Assembly: GCF_026651855.1 (NCBI RefSeq)
Contig: NZ_CP093280.1
Location: 2,086,001-2,150,000, forward strand
Source: Pseudomonas silvicola
GTDB taxonomy: Bacteria > Pseudomonadota > Gammaproteobacteria > Pseudomonadales > Pseudomonadaceae
Reading direction: 5' to 3'
DNA length: 64,000 bases
The stretch's first letter is position 1; every line of letters begins with the position of its first letter. Both the position numbers and the translations under genes were made by a program. Positions 12,007 through 22,523 of the stretch are shown piece after piece. A model generated the notes under the pieces. That model did not search any database and had not been told where the DNA came from. It worked only from the letters and a program-made list of their open reading frames with translations.

Positions 12007-12086
12007 TTGTCGGTCAGTCCTTGCGCGAGGGCTCTCCATCCGGATGATGCCCGATTTCCTCCGAAAACCTGAGCCCGAATCTGCTT

Positions 12087-13094
12087 ATGCTGTCCAGAAC
12101 CCTGATGTGCCTCGCCATCGCCAGTGCCTCAACCACCGCCCTTGCCGACACCGTCTGGATGAAGAACGGCGACCGTCTCACCGGCAAGATCACGGTGTTC
12201 GATGGCGGCAAACTCATGCTCGACACGCCTTACGGCGGCTCCGTGGCCCTTGACTGGAAACAGGTCAAGACCCTGGAGAGTGACCAGGAACTGCTGGTCA
12301 AGCAAGACGCCTACACTGGCCAGAAAGCCAAGTCGCTGAAGGCGTCTGACGACGGCAAGGTGATCATGCAGAACGGCGAGGCGCCCAAGACCGTGGAGCT
12401 GGCCAGCATTCAGCAGATCATCAAGCCCAAGCCCGTGGTGGGTGATCTGGTGTGGAAGGGCAACATCGATGCGGCCGTGGACTTCCAGCGCGCGGACAGC
12501 GACACCGACGATTACAACCTGGCCTTCAAGACCTCGGCGCGCAGCGGCCGCTGGCGGCACACGGCCGATGCCGAATACAACCGCGAAACCACCGACGAGG
12601 TGGTCGGCACCAACAACTGGAATGCCGAATACGCACTGGACCGTTTCATCACGGACAAGTGGTATTGGCAAGGCCGGGTCAACGTCAAGCGTGACTTCGT
12701 CGAAGACCTGTCCAAGCAGCGCACCGTCGGTACCGGCCCGGGTTACCAGTTCTGGGATGACGAACTGGGGGCGTTCTCCCTGGGCTCGCTGCTCAACCAC
12801 AGCACCTACGAATACGCCGATGGCGACAAATCCGATTTCTACTCGGTGGGCGTGAAGTGGGCCTACAACCGCTTCCTGATCGGCAAGACCGTCGAGTTCT
12901 TCACCAACGGCGAAGTGGGCAAGCCGCTCAGTGGCGTGGCGGACTACAGCCTGGACTCCGAAGTGGGCCTGCGCTACAAGGTCACCCAGTGGGCTTCGCT
13001 GAACCTCAAGTACGAGAAAGACATGGTCACCGGCTCCAGCAACGCCGACCTCAACACCAGCCGCTACACCGCCGGTTTCGGCGTGGCCTGGTAA
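12087..13094 (+). CDS. DUF481 family outer-membrane beta-barrel protein
   Basis: A 335-residue exported protein with a signal peptide cleaved after ...ASTTALA (about residue 20). The mature N-terminus (DTVWMKNGDRLTGKITVFDG) is a periplasmic strand-rich domain, and the C-terminal roughly 220 residues alternate aromatic and polar residues as in a DUF481/YdiY barrel, ending in the outer-membrane insertion signal ...YTAGFGVAW. Function is unknown. It is divergent from the ATL gene; the intergenic region is about 80 bp. Confidence 0.88.
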   Translation: MLSRTLMCLAIASASTTALADTVWMKNGDRLTGKITVFDGGKLMLDTPYGGSVALDWKQVKTLESDQELLVKQDAYTGQKAKSLKASDDGKVIMQNGEAPKTVELASIQQIIKPKPVVGDLVWKGNIDAAVDFQRADSDTDDYNLAFKTSARSGRWRHTADAEYNRETTDEVVGTNNWNAEYALDRFITDKWYWQGRVNVKRDFVEDLSKQRTVGTGPGYQFWDDELGAFSLGSLLNHSTYEYADGDKSDFYSVGVKWAYNRFLIGKTVEFFTNGEVGKPLSGVADYSLDSEVGLRYKVTQWASLNLKYEKDMVTGSSNADLNTSRYTAGFGVAW

Positions 13095-13198
13095 AAAGCA
13101 TGGCCACAGGCTGCAAACGGTCGCGTACGGCTTGCAGCTTGCGGCTTGCCGTTCAAAGCTTGTAACTTGAAGCTCCTTTAATATAGAAGGAGCCTCAG

Positions 13199-13930
13199 GT
13201 GACCGCCCAAGCTCAGCGTCAGGCCCGTGAACTGCTGCTCAAGGAATACCGCGGCGTTCTGTCCACCCATTCCAGGTCCATGCCCGGTTTCCCCTTTGGC
13301 TCGGTAGTGCCCTACTGCCTCGATGCCCAGGGCAACCCGCTGATCCTCATCAGCCGTATTGCCCAGCACACCCACAACCTGCAGAAAGACCCCAAGTGTT
13401 CCTTGCTGGTGGGGGAGCGTGAAGCCCAGGACGTGCAAGCCGTGGGGCGTCTGACCGTGCTGGCCGAGGCCCGCAGGCTGGACGACGAGGCGCAGATCGA
13501 AGCGGCGGCCCTGCGCTATTACCGTTACTTCCCGGATTCGGCCAACTACCACAGCGCTCACGACTTCGACTTCTGGGTACTGGAGCCCGTGCGCCACCGT
13601 TATATCGGGGGGTTCGGCGCCATCCACTGGCTGGATCACGTGACCCTGGCCAACCCGTTTGCCGGCACGGCCGAGACCGGCATGGTCGAGCACATGAATG
13701 CCGACCACGCCAAGGCCATCGCCCACTACGTGGCATTGGCAGGCCTGCCTGCTCAGGTACCCGCGCAATTGGTGGGTATCGACGGCGAAGGCATGCACCT
13801 GCGCATTGGCCAGGCGATCTACTGGCTGCCCTTTGAAAAACCTTGCAACACTCCCGTGGAAGTCCGCCAGGCACTGGTTTCACTGGCCCACGCCCAAGCC
13901 TGGCCAACCGTTGGACAGGTCGAGGCTTGA
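13199..13930 (+). CDS. HugZ family protein (pyridoxamine-oxidase-like fold plus DUF2470)
   Basis: A 243-residue cytoplasmic protein. The N-terminal split-barrel FMN-binding-like domain (STHSRSMPGFPFGSVVPYCLD) and C-terminal DUF2470 domain (MVEHMNADHAKAIAHYVALAG) match HugZ, a heme-degrading or heme-binding protein in Helicobacter and Campylobacter. Here heme oxygenase activity is only inferred. The start is GTG 13199 behind an AAGGAG site. The last 302 bp of the gene are duplicated at 26065-26366. Confidence 0.88.
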   Translation: MTAQAQRQARELLLKEYRGVLSTHSRSMPGFPFGSVVPYCLDAQGNPLILISRIAQHTHNLQKDPKCSLLVGEREAQDVQAVGRLTVLAEARRLDDEAQIEAAALRYYRYFPDSANYHSAHDFDFWVLEPVRHRYIGGFGAIHWLDHVTLANPFAGTAETGMVEHMNADHAKAIAHYVALAGLPAQVPAQLVGIDGEGMHLRIGQAIYWLPFEKPCNTPVEVRQALVSLAHAQAWPTVGQVEA

Positions 13931-14520
13931 ATTCACGAAATGTCGACGTCATCTAGGGTTTACTGGAAGTCGTTCTTCCGCAGAGGAAACCCTTGATGCG
14001 TGCTTTTCTATTTCTGCTCCTGCTCTTCCCGGTGCTCGAGCTGTTTGTCTTTTTCCAGGTCAGCGTGGCGATCGGGTTCTTCCCCGCGCTGGCGCTGATC
14101 ATCGCCGGCTCCGCGATCGGCGTGCTGGTGGTGCGCGTGGCGGGACTGGCCACGGCACTCAGTGCCCGGCAGAGCCTGCAACGCGGTGAGTTGCCGGCCG
14201 ATACAGTCTTTCAAGGGCTGATGCTGGCCATTGGCGGTGGCCTGTTGCTGTTGCCCGGGTTCATCAGTGACGTGCTGGGCCTGCTGTGCCTGCTGCCGTT
14301 CACCCGCAAGCTGATTGGCAACAAGCTCAGCGCCAAGGCCCGTGAGCAAGCGTCGCGCCAGCGCTCTTTCGCCGAAGACCTGCACCGCGGCCAGACCTAT
14401 GAAGGTCACGCCCGCCCCGCGGCCAACCATGCGGTGGGCCGTGAGCCCACGGTCATCGAAGGCGAGTTCGAAAAACGCGACTCCTGAGCGGGTCGCTGTG
14501 GGAGCTGGCTTGCCAGCGAG
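13629..14520 (+). repeat. 892-bp direct repeat, copy 1 (hugZ 3' end, fxsA, REP arm)
   Basis: Identical by eye to 26065-26956 (offset 12436). At the left edge the copies diverge at 13628 (t) versus 26064 (g); at the right edge they diverge at 14521 (t) versus 26957 (a). The right edge falls exactly at the end of a REP arm (...tgccagcgag). This copy is in its expected context between intact hugZ and groESL, so it is presumably the parental one. Confidence 0.95.
13996..14487 (+). CDS. fxsA: FxsA family membrane protein (cytoplasmic membrane, DUF/FxsA)
   Basis: A 163-residue inner-membrane protein with four helices: residues 2-20 (FLFLLLLFPVLELFVFF), about 26-50 (ALALIIAGSAIGVLVV), 73-100 (GLMLAIGGGLLLLPGFISDV) and a short LGLLCLLPF, then a hydrophilic tail. 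In E. coli, FxsA overproduction suppresses exclusion of phage T7 by the F plasmid; its normal role is unclear. Its location just before groES is conserved in pseudomonads. I use ATG 13996, three bases after a TTG. A second intact copy is at 26432-26923. Confidence 0.93.
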   Translation: MRAFLFLLLLFPVLELFVFFQVSVAIGFFPALALIIAGSAIGVLVVRVAGLATALSARQSLQRGELPADTVFQGLMLAIGGGLLLLPGFISDVLGLLCLLPFTRKLIGNKLSAKAREQASRQRSFAEDLHRGQTYEGHARPAANHAVGREPTVIEGEFEKRDS

Positions 14521-14570
14521 TTTTTTGGTCCCCCCAAAAGCTCGCTGGCAAGCCAGCTCCCACTTTTTTT
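14498..14570 (+). terminator. REP-based hairpin after fxsA, followed by a T-run
   Basis: 23-bp arms 14498-14520 and 14541-14563 (gtgggagctggcttgccagc...) are exact reverse complements around a 20-nt loop, followed by a seven-T tract at 14564-14570. It could end fxsA transcription on the plus strand; the sequence is a known Pseudomonas REP family. The first arm also forms the right end of the 892-bp duplication. Confidence 0.6.
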
Positions 14571-14604
14571 GCCCGGCCGAAAGTGAAAATTTTTTTGGCC
14601 AGCA

Positions 14605-14634
14605 CTTGTAATCGTTCAACGCGACCTCATGTAT
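14605..14634 (+). promoter_or_regulatory. Heat-shock (sigma-32) promoter of groESL
   Basis: A -35 element CTTGTAA (14605-14611) and a -10 element CCTCATGTAT (14625-14634), 13 bp apart, match the sigma-32 consensus (CTTGAAA / CCCCATnT). It lies 137 bp upstream of groES in the expected orientation. Confidence 0.7.
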
Positions 14635-14771
14635 GGGTCACCGCAAGGTTTCTGGCTTTGCCAGACAATATTCCGCGTCTCGCGCAGCGAGCCGCGACCG
14701 GCTCCGCCGGATGAACCACAACGCCGGTACAGACACCGGCCGCTGAAAACCATAATTAGGAGAGATCGACA

Positions 14772-15065
14772 ATGAAGCTTCGTCCTCTGCATGACCGCGT
14801 CGTTATCCGTCGCAGCGAAGAAGAAAAGAAAACCGCTGGCGGTATCGTTCTGCCAGGTTCGGCTGCCGAGAAAGCCAACAATGGTGAAGTCATCGCGGTC
14901 GGTACCGGCCGAGTGCTGGACAACGGTGAAGTACGTGCTCTGGCCGTGAAGGTGGGCGACAAGGTCGTGTTCGGCCCTTACTCCGGCAGCAACACCGTGA
15001 AGGTTGACGGCGAAGACCTGCTGGTGATGAGCGAGAACGAAATTCTCGCCGTCATCGAAGGCTGA
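14772..15065 (+). CDS. groES: Co-chaperonin GroES (Cpn10)
   Basis: A 97-residue GroES ([20 protein letters not shown]... NEILAVIEG). The seven-subunit lid binds GroEL and encloses unfolded substrates; the mobile loop is around [19 protein letters not shown] 14772 follows an AGGAG site. It is the first gene of the groES-groEL operon, 48 bp before groEL, and shows the strong codon bias of a highly expressed gene. Confidence 0.99.
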   Translation: MKLRPLHDRVVIRRSEEEKKTAGGIVLPGSAAEKANNGEVIAVGTGRVLDNGEVRALAVKVGDKVVFGPYSGSNTVKVDGEDLLVMSENEILAVIEG

Positions 15066-15068
15066 TAA

Positions 15069-16757
<1,689 letters not shown>

Positions 16758-16784
16758 GCCAGCCTGACCCCTCGCTTCACAAGA

Positions 16785-16809
16785 AACCCCGCCTCGTGCG
16801 GGGTTTTTT
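16785..16809 (+). terminator. Rho-independent terminator of groESL
   Basis: Stem AACCCCGC (16785-16792) / GCGGGGTT (16798-16805) with a 5-nt loop, followed by T residues. It lies 28 bp after the groEL stop. Confidence 0.9.
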
Positions 16810-16973
16810 CATGCAGGTGGGAAACTGGCTCGCCAGTGCGCTTCCTGGCCTCCACGTCGCGATGGCGTGCCAGCTCCCGCAGTGACAAGCGTCAGCCGTC
16901 ACTGGCCCTTGGGGCCCGAACGCCGTAAGCTGCCTGCGCCCAAGGGCAAACACACTGGACGGAGAACCTGCCC

Positions 16974-17657
16974 ATGCGAATTCTATTGGTTGAAGACAAC
17001 CGCGATATCCTCGCCAACCTGGCCGATTACCTGGGCTTGAAGGGCTATACGGTCGACTGCGCCCAGGATGGCCTGTCCGGTCTGCACCTGGCGGCCACCG
17101 AGCACTATGACCTGATCGTGCTGGACATCATGCTGCCCGGCATTGACGGCTATACCCTGTGCAAGCGGCTGCGCGAAGACGCCCGGCGCGAGACTCCGGT
17201 GATCATGCTAACCGCCCGCGACCAGTTGGACGACCGCCTGCAGGGTTTCCGCTCGGGTGCCGATGATTACCTGATCAAACCGTTCGCCCTCTCGGAACTG
17301 GCCGCGCGCATCGAAGCCGTACTGCGCCGCGCACAGGGTGGCGGGCGCCGCAGCCTGCAGGTCGGTGACCTGAGCTACGACCTCGACACCCTGGAGGTGA
17401 GCCGCCAGGGGCGTGCCCTCAAGCTCAACCCGGTGGGCCTGAAACTGCTCGCCGTGCTGATGCAGAAGAGCCCGCATGTCCTGCGGCGCGAGGTACTGGA
17501 GGAAGCCCTATGGGGTGATGACTGCCCTGACAGCGACAGCCTGCGCAGCCACGTTCACCAATTGCGCCAGGTCATCGACAAGCCGTTCGACAAACCATTG
17601 CTGCAAACGGTGCATGGCGTGGGGTATCGCCTGGCCGAGGGCAAAGATGGAGTTTAA
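16974..17657 (+). CDS. colR: Response regulator ColR (OmpR family)
   Basis: A 227-residue regulator: receiver domain with phosphorylation site Asp51 (LIVLDIMLPG) and conserved Lys about residue 101 (DYLIKPF), then an OmpR winged helix (residues 125-225, ending VHGVGYRLAEG). I assign ColR from the partner kinase's diagnostic metal-binding residues, from the downstream InaA-like gene and from a ColR box at 19007-19022. ColRS maintains outer-membrane integrity and metal tolerance in P. putida. The gene overlaps colS by 11 bp. Confidence 0.9.
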   Translation: MRILLVEDNRDILANLADYLGLKGYTVDCAQDGLSGLHLAATEHYDLIVLDIMLPGIDGYTLCKRLREDARRETPVIMLTARDQLDDRLQGFRSGADDYLIKPFALSELAARIEAVLRRAQGGGRRSLQVGDLSYDLDTLEVSRQGRALKLNPVGLKLLAVLMQKSPHVLRREVLEEALWGDDCPDSDSLRSHVHQLRQVIDKPFDKPLLQTVHGVGYRLAEGKDGV

Positions 17658-18924
17658 GCAAAGCCTGGCACAACGCATCATCATTGCCTTTGCCTTGATG
17701 AGTGCCTTGGTGGCTGGCGCGTTTGCCGTGGGTATTGTCGCCACGGTGCACCTGGTTGAAGAAAAACTGATCTCGGCGGGGTTGGGGGGCGACCTGCAGC
17801 GCTTGCTGCTGATGGACAATGTCAGCGACTGGAACCACCGCCCTGAGCCGGACCAGCTGTTCTACTACAGTGGCGGGCGCGGCGATTACGCCCTGCCCAA
17901 AGACTTGCGGCACCTGGCACCGGGCTTTCACGAAGTGTTCCGCGGCGACCTGTCCTACCACGCCATGGTGGAGATCGTCGACGACCGCCGCTACGTGCTG
18001 CTGCAGGACCAAAGTGATTTCGAGGAGCGCGAGCGCGTATTGTTCGCCGTGGTGCTGGTTGGGTTCGTCCTCAGCCTGGCGCTGGCGGTGTTCCTTGGCT
18101 GGGTGCTGGCCCGCCGGGTGATGGCACCGGTGGTGCGCCTGGCGCGCCAGGTACGTCACCGCGACCAGTTGCTGGGCCTGGCGCCGCCACTGGCGCCGGA
18201 CTACGCCGCTGATGAAGTGGGCGAGTTGGCGGTGGCGTTCGATGCCACCCTGGGGCGCCTGCGCGATGCATTGAGCCGGGAGCGTTTGTTCACCAGTGAT
18301 GTCAGCCATGAGCTGCGTACCCCCCTGATGGTACTGGCCACCTCCTGTGAGCTGTTGCTGGAGAACCCGGCCCTGGATGCCCGCGCCCGCGCCCAGGTGG
18401 AGCGTATTGCCCGCGCCTGCGTGGAAATGCGTGAGCTGGTGCAGACCTTCCTGATGCTGGCGCGAGCCCAGCGCAACGAAAGCGAGATGAGCGCGCAGCT
18501 AAGCCTGGACCAGGTGGCCGATAACCTGATCAACCTGTGGCGCGGGCCTATCGAGCAAAAAGGTCTGGCATTGGAAGTGGTGCGCGGTGAACTGCCCGCT
18601 ACCCGCTACAACGCGACCTTCCTGTTGGCCGTGATGGGCAACTTGCTGCGCAACGCGCTGCATTACACCGACACCGGTTTTATCCGCCTGACGCTTGAAC
18701 CCACGGGCTTCAGGGTCGAGGACACCGGCATCGGCATCCCCGAGGAGAAACGCCTGGCCGTGTTCCAGCCTTTCGTGCGTGCCACCGAGCGTCGTGGAGA
18801 AGGGTTGGGATTGGGGTTATCGCTGGTGCAACGTATTTGCGATGACCAGGGTTGGCAGGTCGAATTGACGGCGCGTGACCCCAACGGTTGCTGCTTTCGA
18901 GTGACGCTGGCGACAAGCGGCTGA
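17647..18924 (+). CDS. colS: Sensor histidine kinase ColS, intact copy
   Basis: A 425-residue membrane kinase. TM1 (residues 11-33) and TM2 (about 132-153) flank a periplasmic domain carrying E38, H95, E96, H105 and the E126-x-x-E129 motif (DFEERE), which I recall as the zinc/iron-sensing ligands of P. putida ColS. HAMP follows, then HisKA with H221 (SHELRTPLM) and the ATPase domain (VEDTGIGIPEEK, GEGLGLGLSLV). ATG 17647 lies within the end of colR. The last 343 bp are repeated at 21982-22324. Confidence 0.92.
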   Translation: MEFKQSLAQRIIIAFALMSALVAGAFAVGIVATVHLVEEKLISAGLGGDLQRLLLMDNVSDWNHRPEPDQLFYYSGGRGDYALPKDLRHLAPGFHEVFRGDLSYHAMVEIVDDRRYVLLQDQSDFEERERVLFAVVLVGFVLSLALAVFLGWVLARRVMAPVVRLARQVRHRDQLLGLAPPLAPDYAADEVGELAVAFDATLGRLRDALSRERLFTSDVSHELRTPLMVLATSCELLLENPALDARARAQVERIARACVEMRELVQTFLMLARAQRNESEMSAQLSLDQVADNLINLWRGPIEQKGLALEVVRGELPATRYNATFLLAVMGNLLRNALHYTDTGFIRLTLEPTGFRVEDTGIGIPEEKRLAVFQPFVRATERRGEGLGLGLSLVQRICDDQGWQVELTARDPNGCCFRVTLATSG

Positions 18925-19006
18925 TGCAACATAGAATCATTTGGTGATACATGGCCCTTGGCCATCACCAGGCTTCTGTAAAACCTTGCTCCTATTTCTG
19001 AGCTTT

Positions 19007-19022
19007 CCTACATTTTTTTCAC
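19007..19022 (+). promoter_or_regulatory. ColR-binding box upstream of the InaA-like gene, copy 1
   Basis: CCTACATTTTTTTCAC fits the ColR consensus as I remember it, (T/C)(T/C)NA(C/G)NN(T/C)TTTTT(C/G)AC, at every position. It lies 102 bp before the ATG at 19124. As I recall, this operon belongs to the ColR regulon in P. putida. Confidence 0.65.
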
Positions 19023-19123
19023 ATTGGTATTACACGACGATGACGCGCGGCTGGCTAAGTTTGCCGTCGTTCCGGGCCCTTGCCTGCCGCCATCGTGTAG
19101 CCATTTTTCCCGAGGAGTACCGA

Positions 19124-19840
19124 ATGGCAATCGACTACGCTACTGAAAACACGGCGGGGTCCGAAACGCGCTTCGATTATTTCTGGCGTCAGCGGGGTGA
19201 GTGGGTTGAGGAACCCAATGTCCGGCGCGGAGGGGAAAGTGGGGTGCAGCGGGTTTACGCCGATAATGGCCAACTGCTATATATCAAGCGTCAGACCGGG
19301 CACATTTACCGCAGCGTGCTGCACCCCTTCGGCCGGCCAACCGTGCTGCGCGAGCGTGATGCGTTGCAAGGCTTGTATGCACTGAATGTCAATGTTCCGA
19401 AGATGGTGTTCTGTGGTGCCCAGCGCGACCCGAACCACCAGTGGCGAGCATTGCTGGTGACCGAGTCTCTGGATGGATTCGACGAGATTGAAAAATGGTA
19501 CGCAGCGGGTGGGCGTGAGCAGTATGGCGAGGCGGTCCATGATGCGATGCTGCAGCAGTTGGCGGAAAACCTGGCGCGCATGCACCGAGGGCGTTGGCAG
19601 CACAGCTGCCTGTATATCAAGCACGTGTTTGTGCGTGTGGTAGGCGAGGGCGCGGCGGCCAGGCCCGAGGTGGCGTTGCTGGACCTGGAGAAGTGCCGAC
19701 GCCGCTGGACCGCTTACGGCGCCGCCCAACATGACATGAAACAACTGCGTCGCCACTCGTCGTTCAGCGACGCAGACTGGAAAAAACTGCTCTACTTTTA
19801 TAAGACGGCGTTTGGCAGCGTAATCAAAGGTTTAGAGTGA
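19124..19840 (+). CDS. InaA-like lipopolysaccharide kinase family protein, copy 1
   Basis: A 238-residue protein of the Kdo/WaaP (PF06293) kinase-like group. Motifs: LLYIKRQTGH with the ATP-binding Lys, the helix NLARMHRGRWQHSCLYIKHVFV and VALLDLEKCRRR. The usual catalytic HRD Asp is not present (HSC), as in InaA proteins, so activity may be altered. ATG 19124 follows CGAGGAGT. A ColR box lies upstream, fitting a role in envelope modification under ColRS control. It overlaps the next gene by one base (TGATG). An identical copy is at 22524-23240. Confidence 0.85.
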   Translation: MAIDYATENTAGSETRFDYFWRQRGEWVEEPNVRRGGESGVQRVYADNGQLLYIKRQTGHIYRSVLHPFGRPTVLRERDALQGLYALNVNVPKMVFCGAQRDPNHQWRALLVTESLDGFDEIEKWYAAGGREQYGEAVHDAMLQQLAENLARMHRGRWQHSCLYIKHVFVRVVGEGAAARPEVALLDLEKCRRRWTAYGAAQHDMKQLRRHSSFSDADWKKLLYFYKTAFGSVIKGLE

Positions 19841-20058
19841 TGAAACTAGAAATTGCTCGAGGTTTGTTTCTGGTAGGTGCGCTGGCGGTTACCACGGCTG
19901 CCATGGCCGCCTGGGATCAACCACGGCCTGGCGTGCTGACCGCCGCGCAACAGTGCCCGTTGCCCCATACACCCAAGGTGCACGCTGATGCCAAGCCTGA
20001 CCATGACCTGCTGCTGTTCATGTTCGGCATGACCCAGGGTGTACGCTCCCGCGGCTGA
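19840..20058 (+). CDS. Small exported protein, copy 1
   Basis: A 72-residue hypothetical protein. Residues 1-23 are a signal peptide (LFLVGALAVTTAAMA, cleaved before AWDQPRPG); the mature part has two His, one Cys (QQCPLPHTPKVHAD) and the short helix DLLLFMFGMTQGV. Its ATG shares a base with the stop of the InaA-like gene, so the two are translationally coupled and probably ColR-controlled. I do not know a function. An identical copy is at 23240-23458. Confidence 0.75.
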   Translation: MKLEIARGLFLVGALAVTTAAMAAWDQPRPGVLTAAQQCPLPHTPKVHADAKPDHDLLLFMFGMTQGVRSRG

Positions 20059-20122
20059 CCAAGTCGCCTGCTTTTCGAGGGGCAGGCGTTGCGTCGCGGC
20101 TGGGACGCGGCCAGGTCCGCTG

Positions 20123-20950
20123 CTACGCCGCTCGGTCGGGTCTGGCCACCAGCGTATACACGCACGGCAGCACGAACAGGGTGAACAGCGTGCCCACCGA
20201 CATCCCCGTAGCGATCACTAACCCAATGTCGAAGCGGCTTACCGCGCCGGCACCTGTGGCCAGTATCAGTGGCACCATGCCAAAGACCATCGCCGCGGTG
20301 GTCATCAGCACTGGCCGCAAACGAATCGCCGCGGCTTCTTCAACGGCTTCCCGAACGCCAAGCCCCTTGTCCCGCCGCAACTGGTTGGCGAATTCCACGA
20401 TCAGGATACCGTGCTTGCTGATCAGCCCGATCAAGGTCACCAACCCGACCTGGGTGTAGATGTTCAAACTCGACCAGCCCAGAAACAGCGGGATCAGCGC
20501 ACCGCAGATCGACAGGGGCACGGTGACCAGAATCACCAGCGGGTCGCGGAAACTTTCGAACTGCGCGGCCAGCACCAAAAAGATGATCGCCAGCGCCAGG
20601 CCGAACGTTACCCATAGCGCATTACCCTCCTGCACATACTGGCGGGCGCTGCTGCCGTAGTCGAAGGCGAAGCCGGCAGGTGCTTCCTGGCTGGCGATAT
20701 CGCGCACGGTCTGCACGGCATCGCCCATGCTGACAATGGGGTAGCCCTGGATGATCGCCGAGTTCAGTTGCTGGAACTGGTTGAGCTGGCGCGGCCGGGC
20801 ACGGTCGCTGACGGTGATCAGCGCGTTTTCCATTTGCGGGTACTGGCGAATGGGCAGCTTGTTCCATGCCTGGAAGCCGAGCAGAACGATCAGCAGGCTG
20901 ATGACGCTGGCCAGCACTGGCCGGCGGATGAACGGGTCGGTAAAGGCCAT
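20123..20950 (-). pseudogene. RND efflux transporter, copy 1, with large in-frame internal deletion
   Basis: The frame encodes 275 residues: the true RND N-terminus with TM1 (MAFTDPFIRRPVLASVISLL..., residues 1-42, preceded by a GGAGAA site), joined at 20820-20824 to a segment normally near residue 700 (ITVSDRARPRQLNQF), then the C-terminal helices (LVILVTVPLSICGALIPLF, GLISKHGILIVEFANQL, VLMTTAAMVFGMVPL). Roughly 700 residues are missing, including both porter-domain halves and TM2-7, and so the proton-relay helix TM4. It cannot pump as such. It begins 15 bp after the adaptor gene stop (adaptor-transporter operon). Confidence 0.88.
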
Positions 20951-20965
20951 GGCCGTTCTCCGGGA

Positions 20966-21990
20966 TCAGTGGTTGGGCTGGGTCTGGTCGGGGCTGATGC
21001 TGACGGCCGCGCCGCTGGTGAGTTTCAGTTGGCCCCCGGTGACCACTTGCTCGCCGGCCTTGAGCCCCTTGCTGATGATGACCACCCCATCGCGACGTTC
21101 GCCGGTATCGACGAAACGGCGTTCGGCGATCAGCACCGGTCTGCCCTGGGCATCCGTGCTCGGCTTGCCATCGGCTTCATGTTTCTCTGCGATCACATAC
21201 AACGAGTTGCCGTACAGGGTGTAGGCCACTGCGCTTTCGGGCACCACGACCTCGTTTCTGGGTTGTGGCAGCACGATCTGCAGGTTGGCGAACATGCCTG
21301 GCAACAGTTTGCCCTGGGGGTTGGCCAGGGTGGCGCGGATGAGAATGTTGCGCGTGCTGTCCTCGACCTTGGGGTTCAAGGCGCTGATCCGGCCCTCGAA
21401 CGTTTGCCCGGGCCAGGCGGCGACCGTTACCAGAACCGTCTGGTCCAGATGCACCTGGGGAATGACCTGCTCGGCCACGTAGAAGTCCACGTACAAACTG
21501 CTCAGGTCCTGCAGGGTCGCGATCACCGTACCGCTGGCCAGGTAGTCCCCCACGTCGACCCGGCGAATGCCGATGGTCCCCGTGAAGGGCGCGACGATGT
21601 TCTTCTTCGCCAGGCTGGCCTTGAGCTGCGCCACGGTGGCCTTGTTCTTGAGCAGCACGGCGTTGAGGCGGTCGAACTCGCCTCGGGAGATAGCGTGGCT
21701 GTCCACCAGTTGCGCCCCGCGGCCGTAGTCCACCTGGGCCAGGCCAAGGTCTGCCTGGGCGGTGCCCAGCAGGGCTGTCTCCACGTCGCTGTCCAATTGC
21801 AGCAATGGTTGGCCGGCCTTCACCTGCTGGCCGGAATCGAACTGGATGCTGCGCACCGTGCCAGCCACTTCCAGGCTGAGGTTGACGCCCTGCAGCGCCT
21901 TAAGGCTGCCCACGGCCGGCAACCGCGACTGCCAGGCGCGCTGGCTGGCGGTGGCCACGGCAACGGCCACCGGTGGTTTGGGCGCGGTGA
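20966..21990 (-). pseudogene. RND efflux periplasmic adaptor (membrane-fusion protein), 5' end missing
   Basis: About 340 residues of a MexE/MdtA-like adaptor: FTAPKPPVAVAVATAS, lipoyl half-motif GTVRSIQFDSGQQVKAGQPL, coiled-coil hairpin with SRGEFDRLNAVLLKNKATV, second half-motif NIVAPFTGTIGIRRVDVG, then beta-barrel and membrane-proximal parts to the stop. The frame upstream of FTAPKPP reads antisense into the colS fragment (junction 21982-21994), so the native signal or membrane anchor and start are lost. A chimeric frame stays open from 22063, but without a signal peptide. The adaptor is therefore probably inactive. Confidence 0.88.
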
Positions 21991-22324
21991 ACTGCCCGCT
22001 ACCCGCTACAACGCGACCTTCCTGTTGGCCGTGATGGGCAACTTGCTGCGCAACGCGCTGCATTACACCGACACCGGTTTTATCCGCCTGACGCTTGAAC
22101 CCACGGGCTTCAGGGTCGAGGACACCGGCATCGGCATCCCCGAGGAGAAACGCCTGGCCGTGTTCCAGCCTTTCGTGCGTGCCACCGAGCGTCGTGGAGA
22201 AGGGTTGGGATTGGGGTTATCGCTGGTGCAACGTATTTGCGATGACCAGGGTTGGCAGGTCGAATTGACGGCGCGTGACCCCAACGGTTGCTGCTTTCGA
22301 GTGACGCTGGCGACAAGCGGCTGA
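21982..22324 (+). pseudogene. colS: colS 3' fragment
   Basis: The last 113 codons of colS (ELPATRYNATFLLAVMGNLL to the stop), holding only the ATPase part of the kinase. It has no start, TM helices or HisKA domain. The upstream in-frame sequence is antisense to the adaptor gene. Confidence 0.95.
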
Positions 22325-22406
22325 TGCAACATAGAATCATTTGGTGATACATGGCCCTTGGCCATCACCAGGCTTCTGTAAAACCTTGCTCCTATTTCTG
22401 AGCTTT

Positions 22407-22422
22407 CCTACATTTTTTTCAC
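22407..22422 (+). promoter_or_regulatory. ColR-binding box, copy 2
   Basis: Exact copy of the box at 19007-19022, so the second InaA-like gene keeps its putative ColR control. Confidence 0.65.
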
Positions 22423-22523
22423 ATTGGTATTACACGACGATGACGCGCGGCTGGCTAAGTTTGCCGTCGTTCCGGGCCCTTGCCTGCCGCCATCGTGTAG
22501 CCATTTTTCCCGAGGAGTACCGA

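Larger units (their letters stand above)
18582..20823. repeat. 2242-bp direct repeat, copy 1 (colS 3' end to RND C-terminal part)
   Basis: Identical by eye to 21982-24223 (offset exactly 3400). Divergence begins at 18581 (t) versus 21981 (g), and at 20824 (c) versus 24224 (t). It carries the end of colS, the ColR box, the InaA-like gene, the small exported protein and the C-terminal third of the RND gene. The left side is in its native colS context; the right side joins abruptly to the RND N-terminus. Confidence 0.96.
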
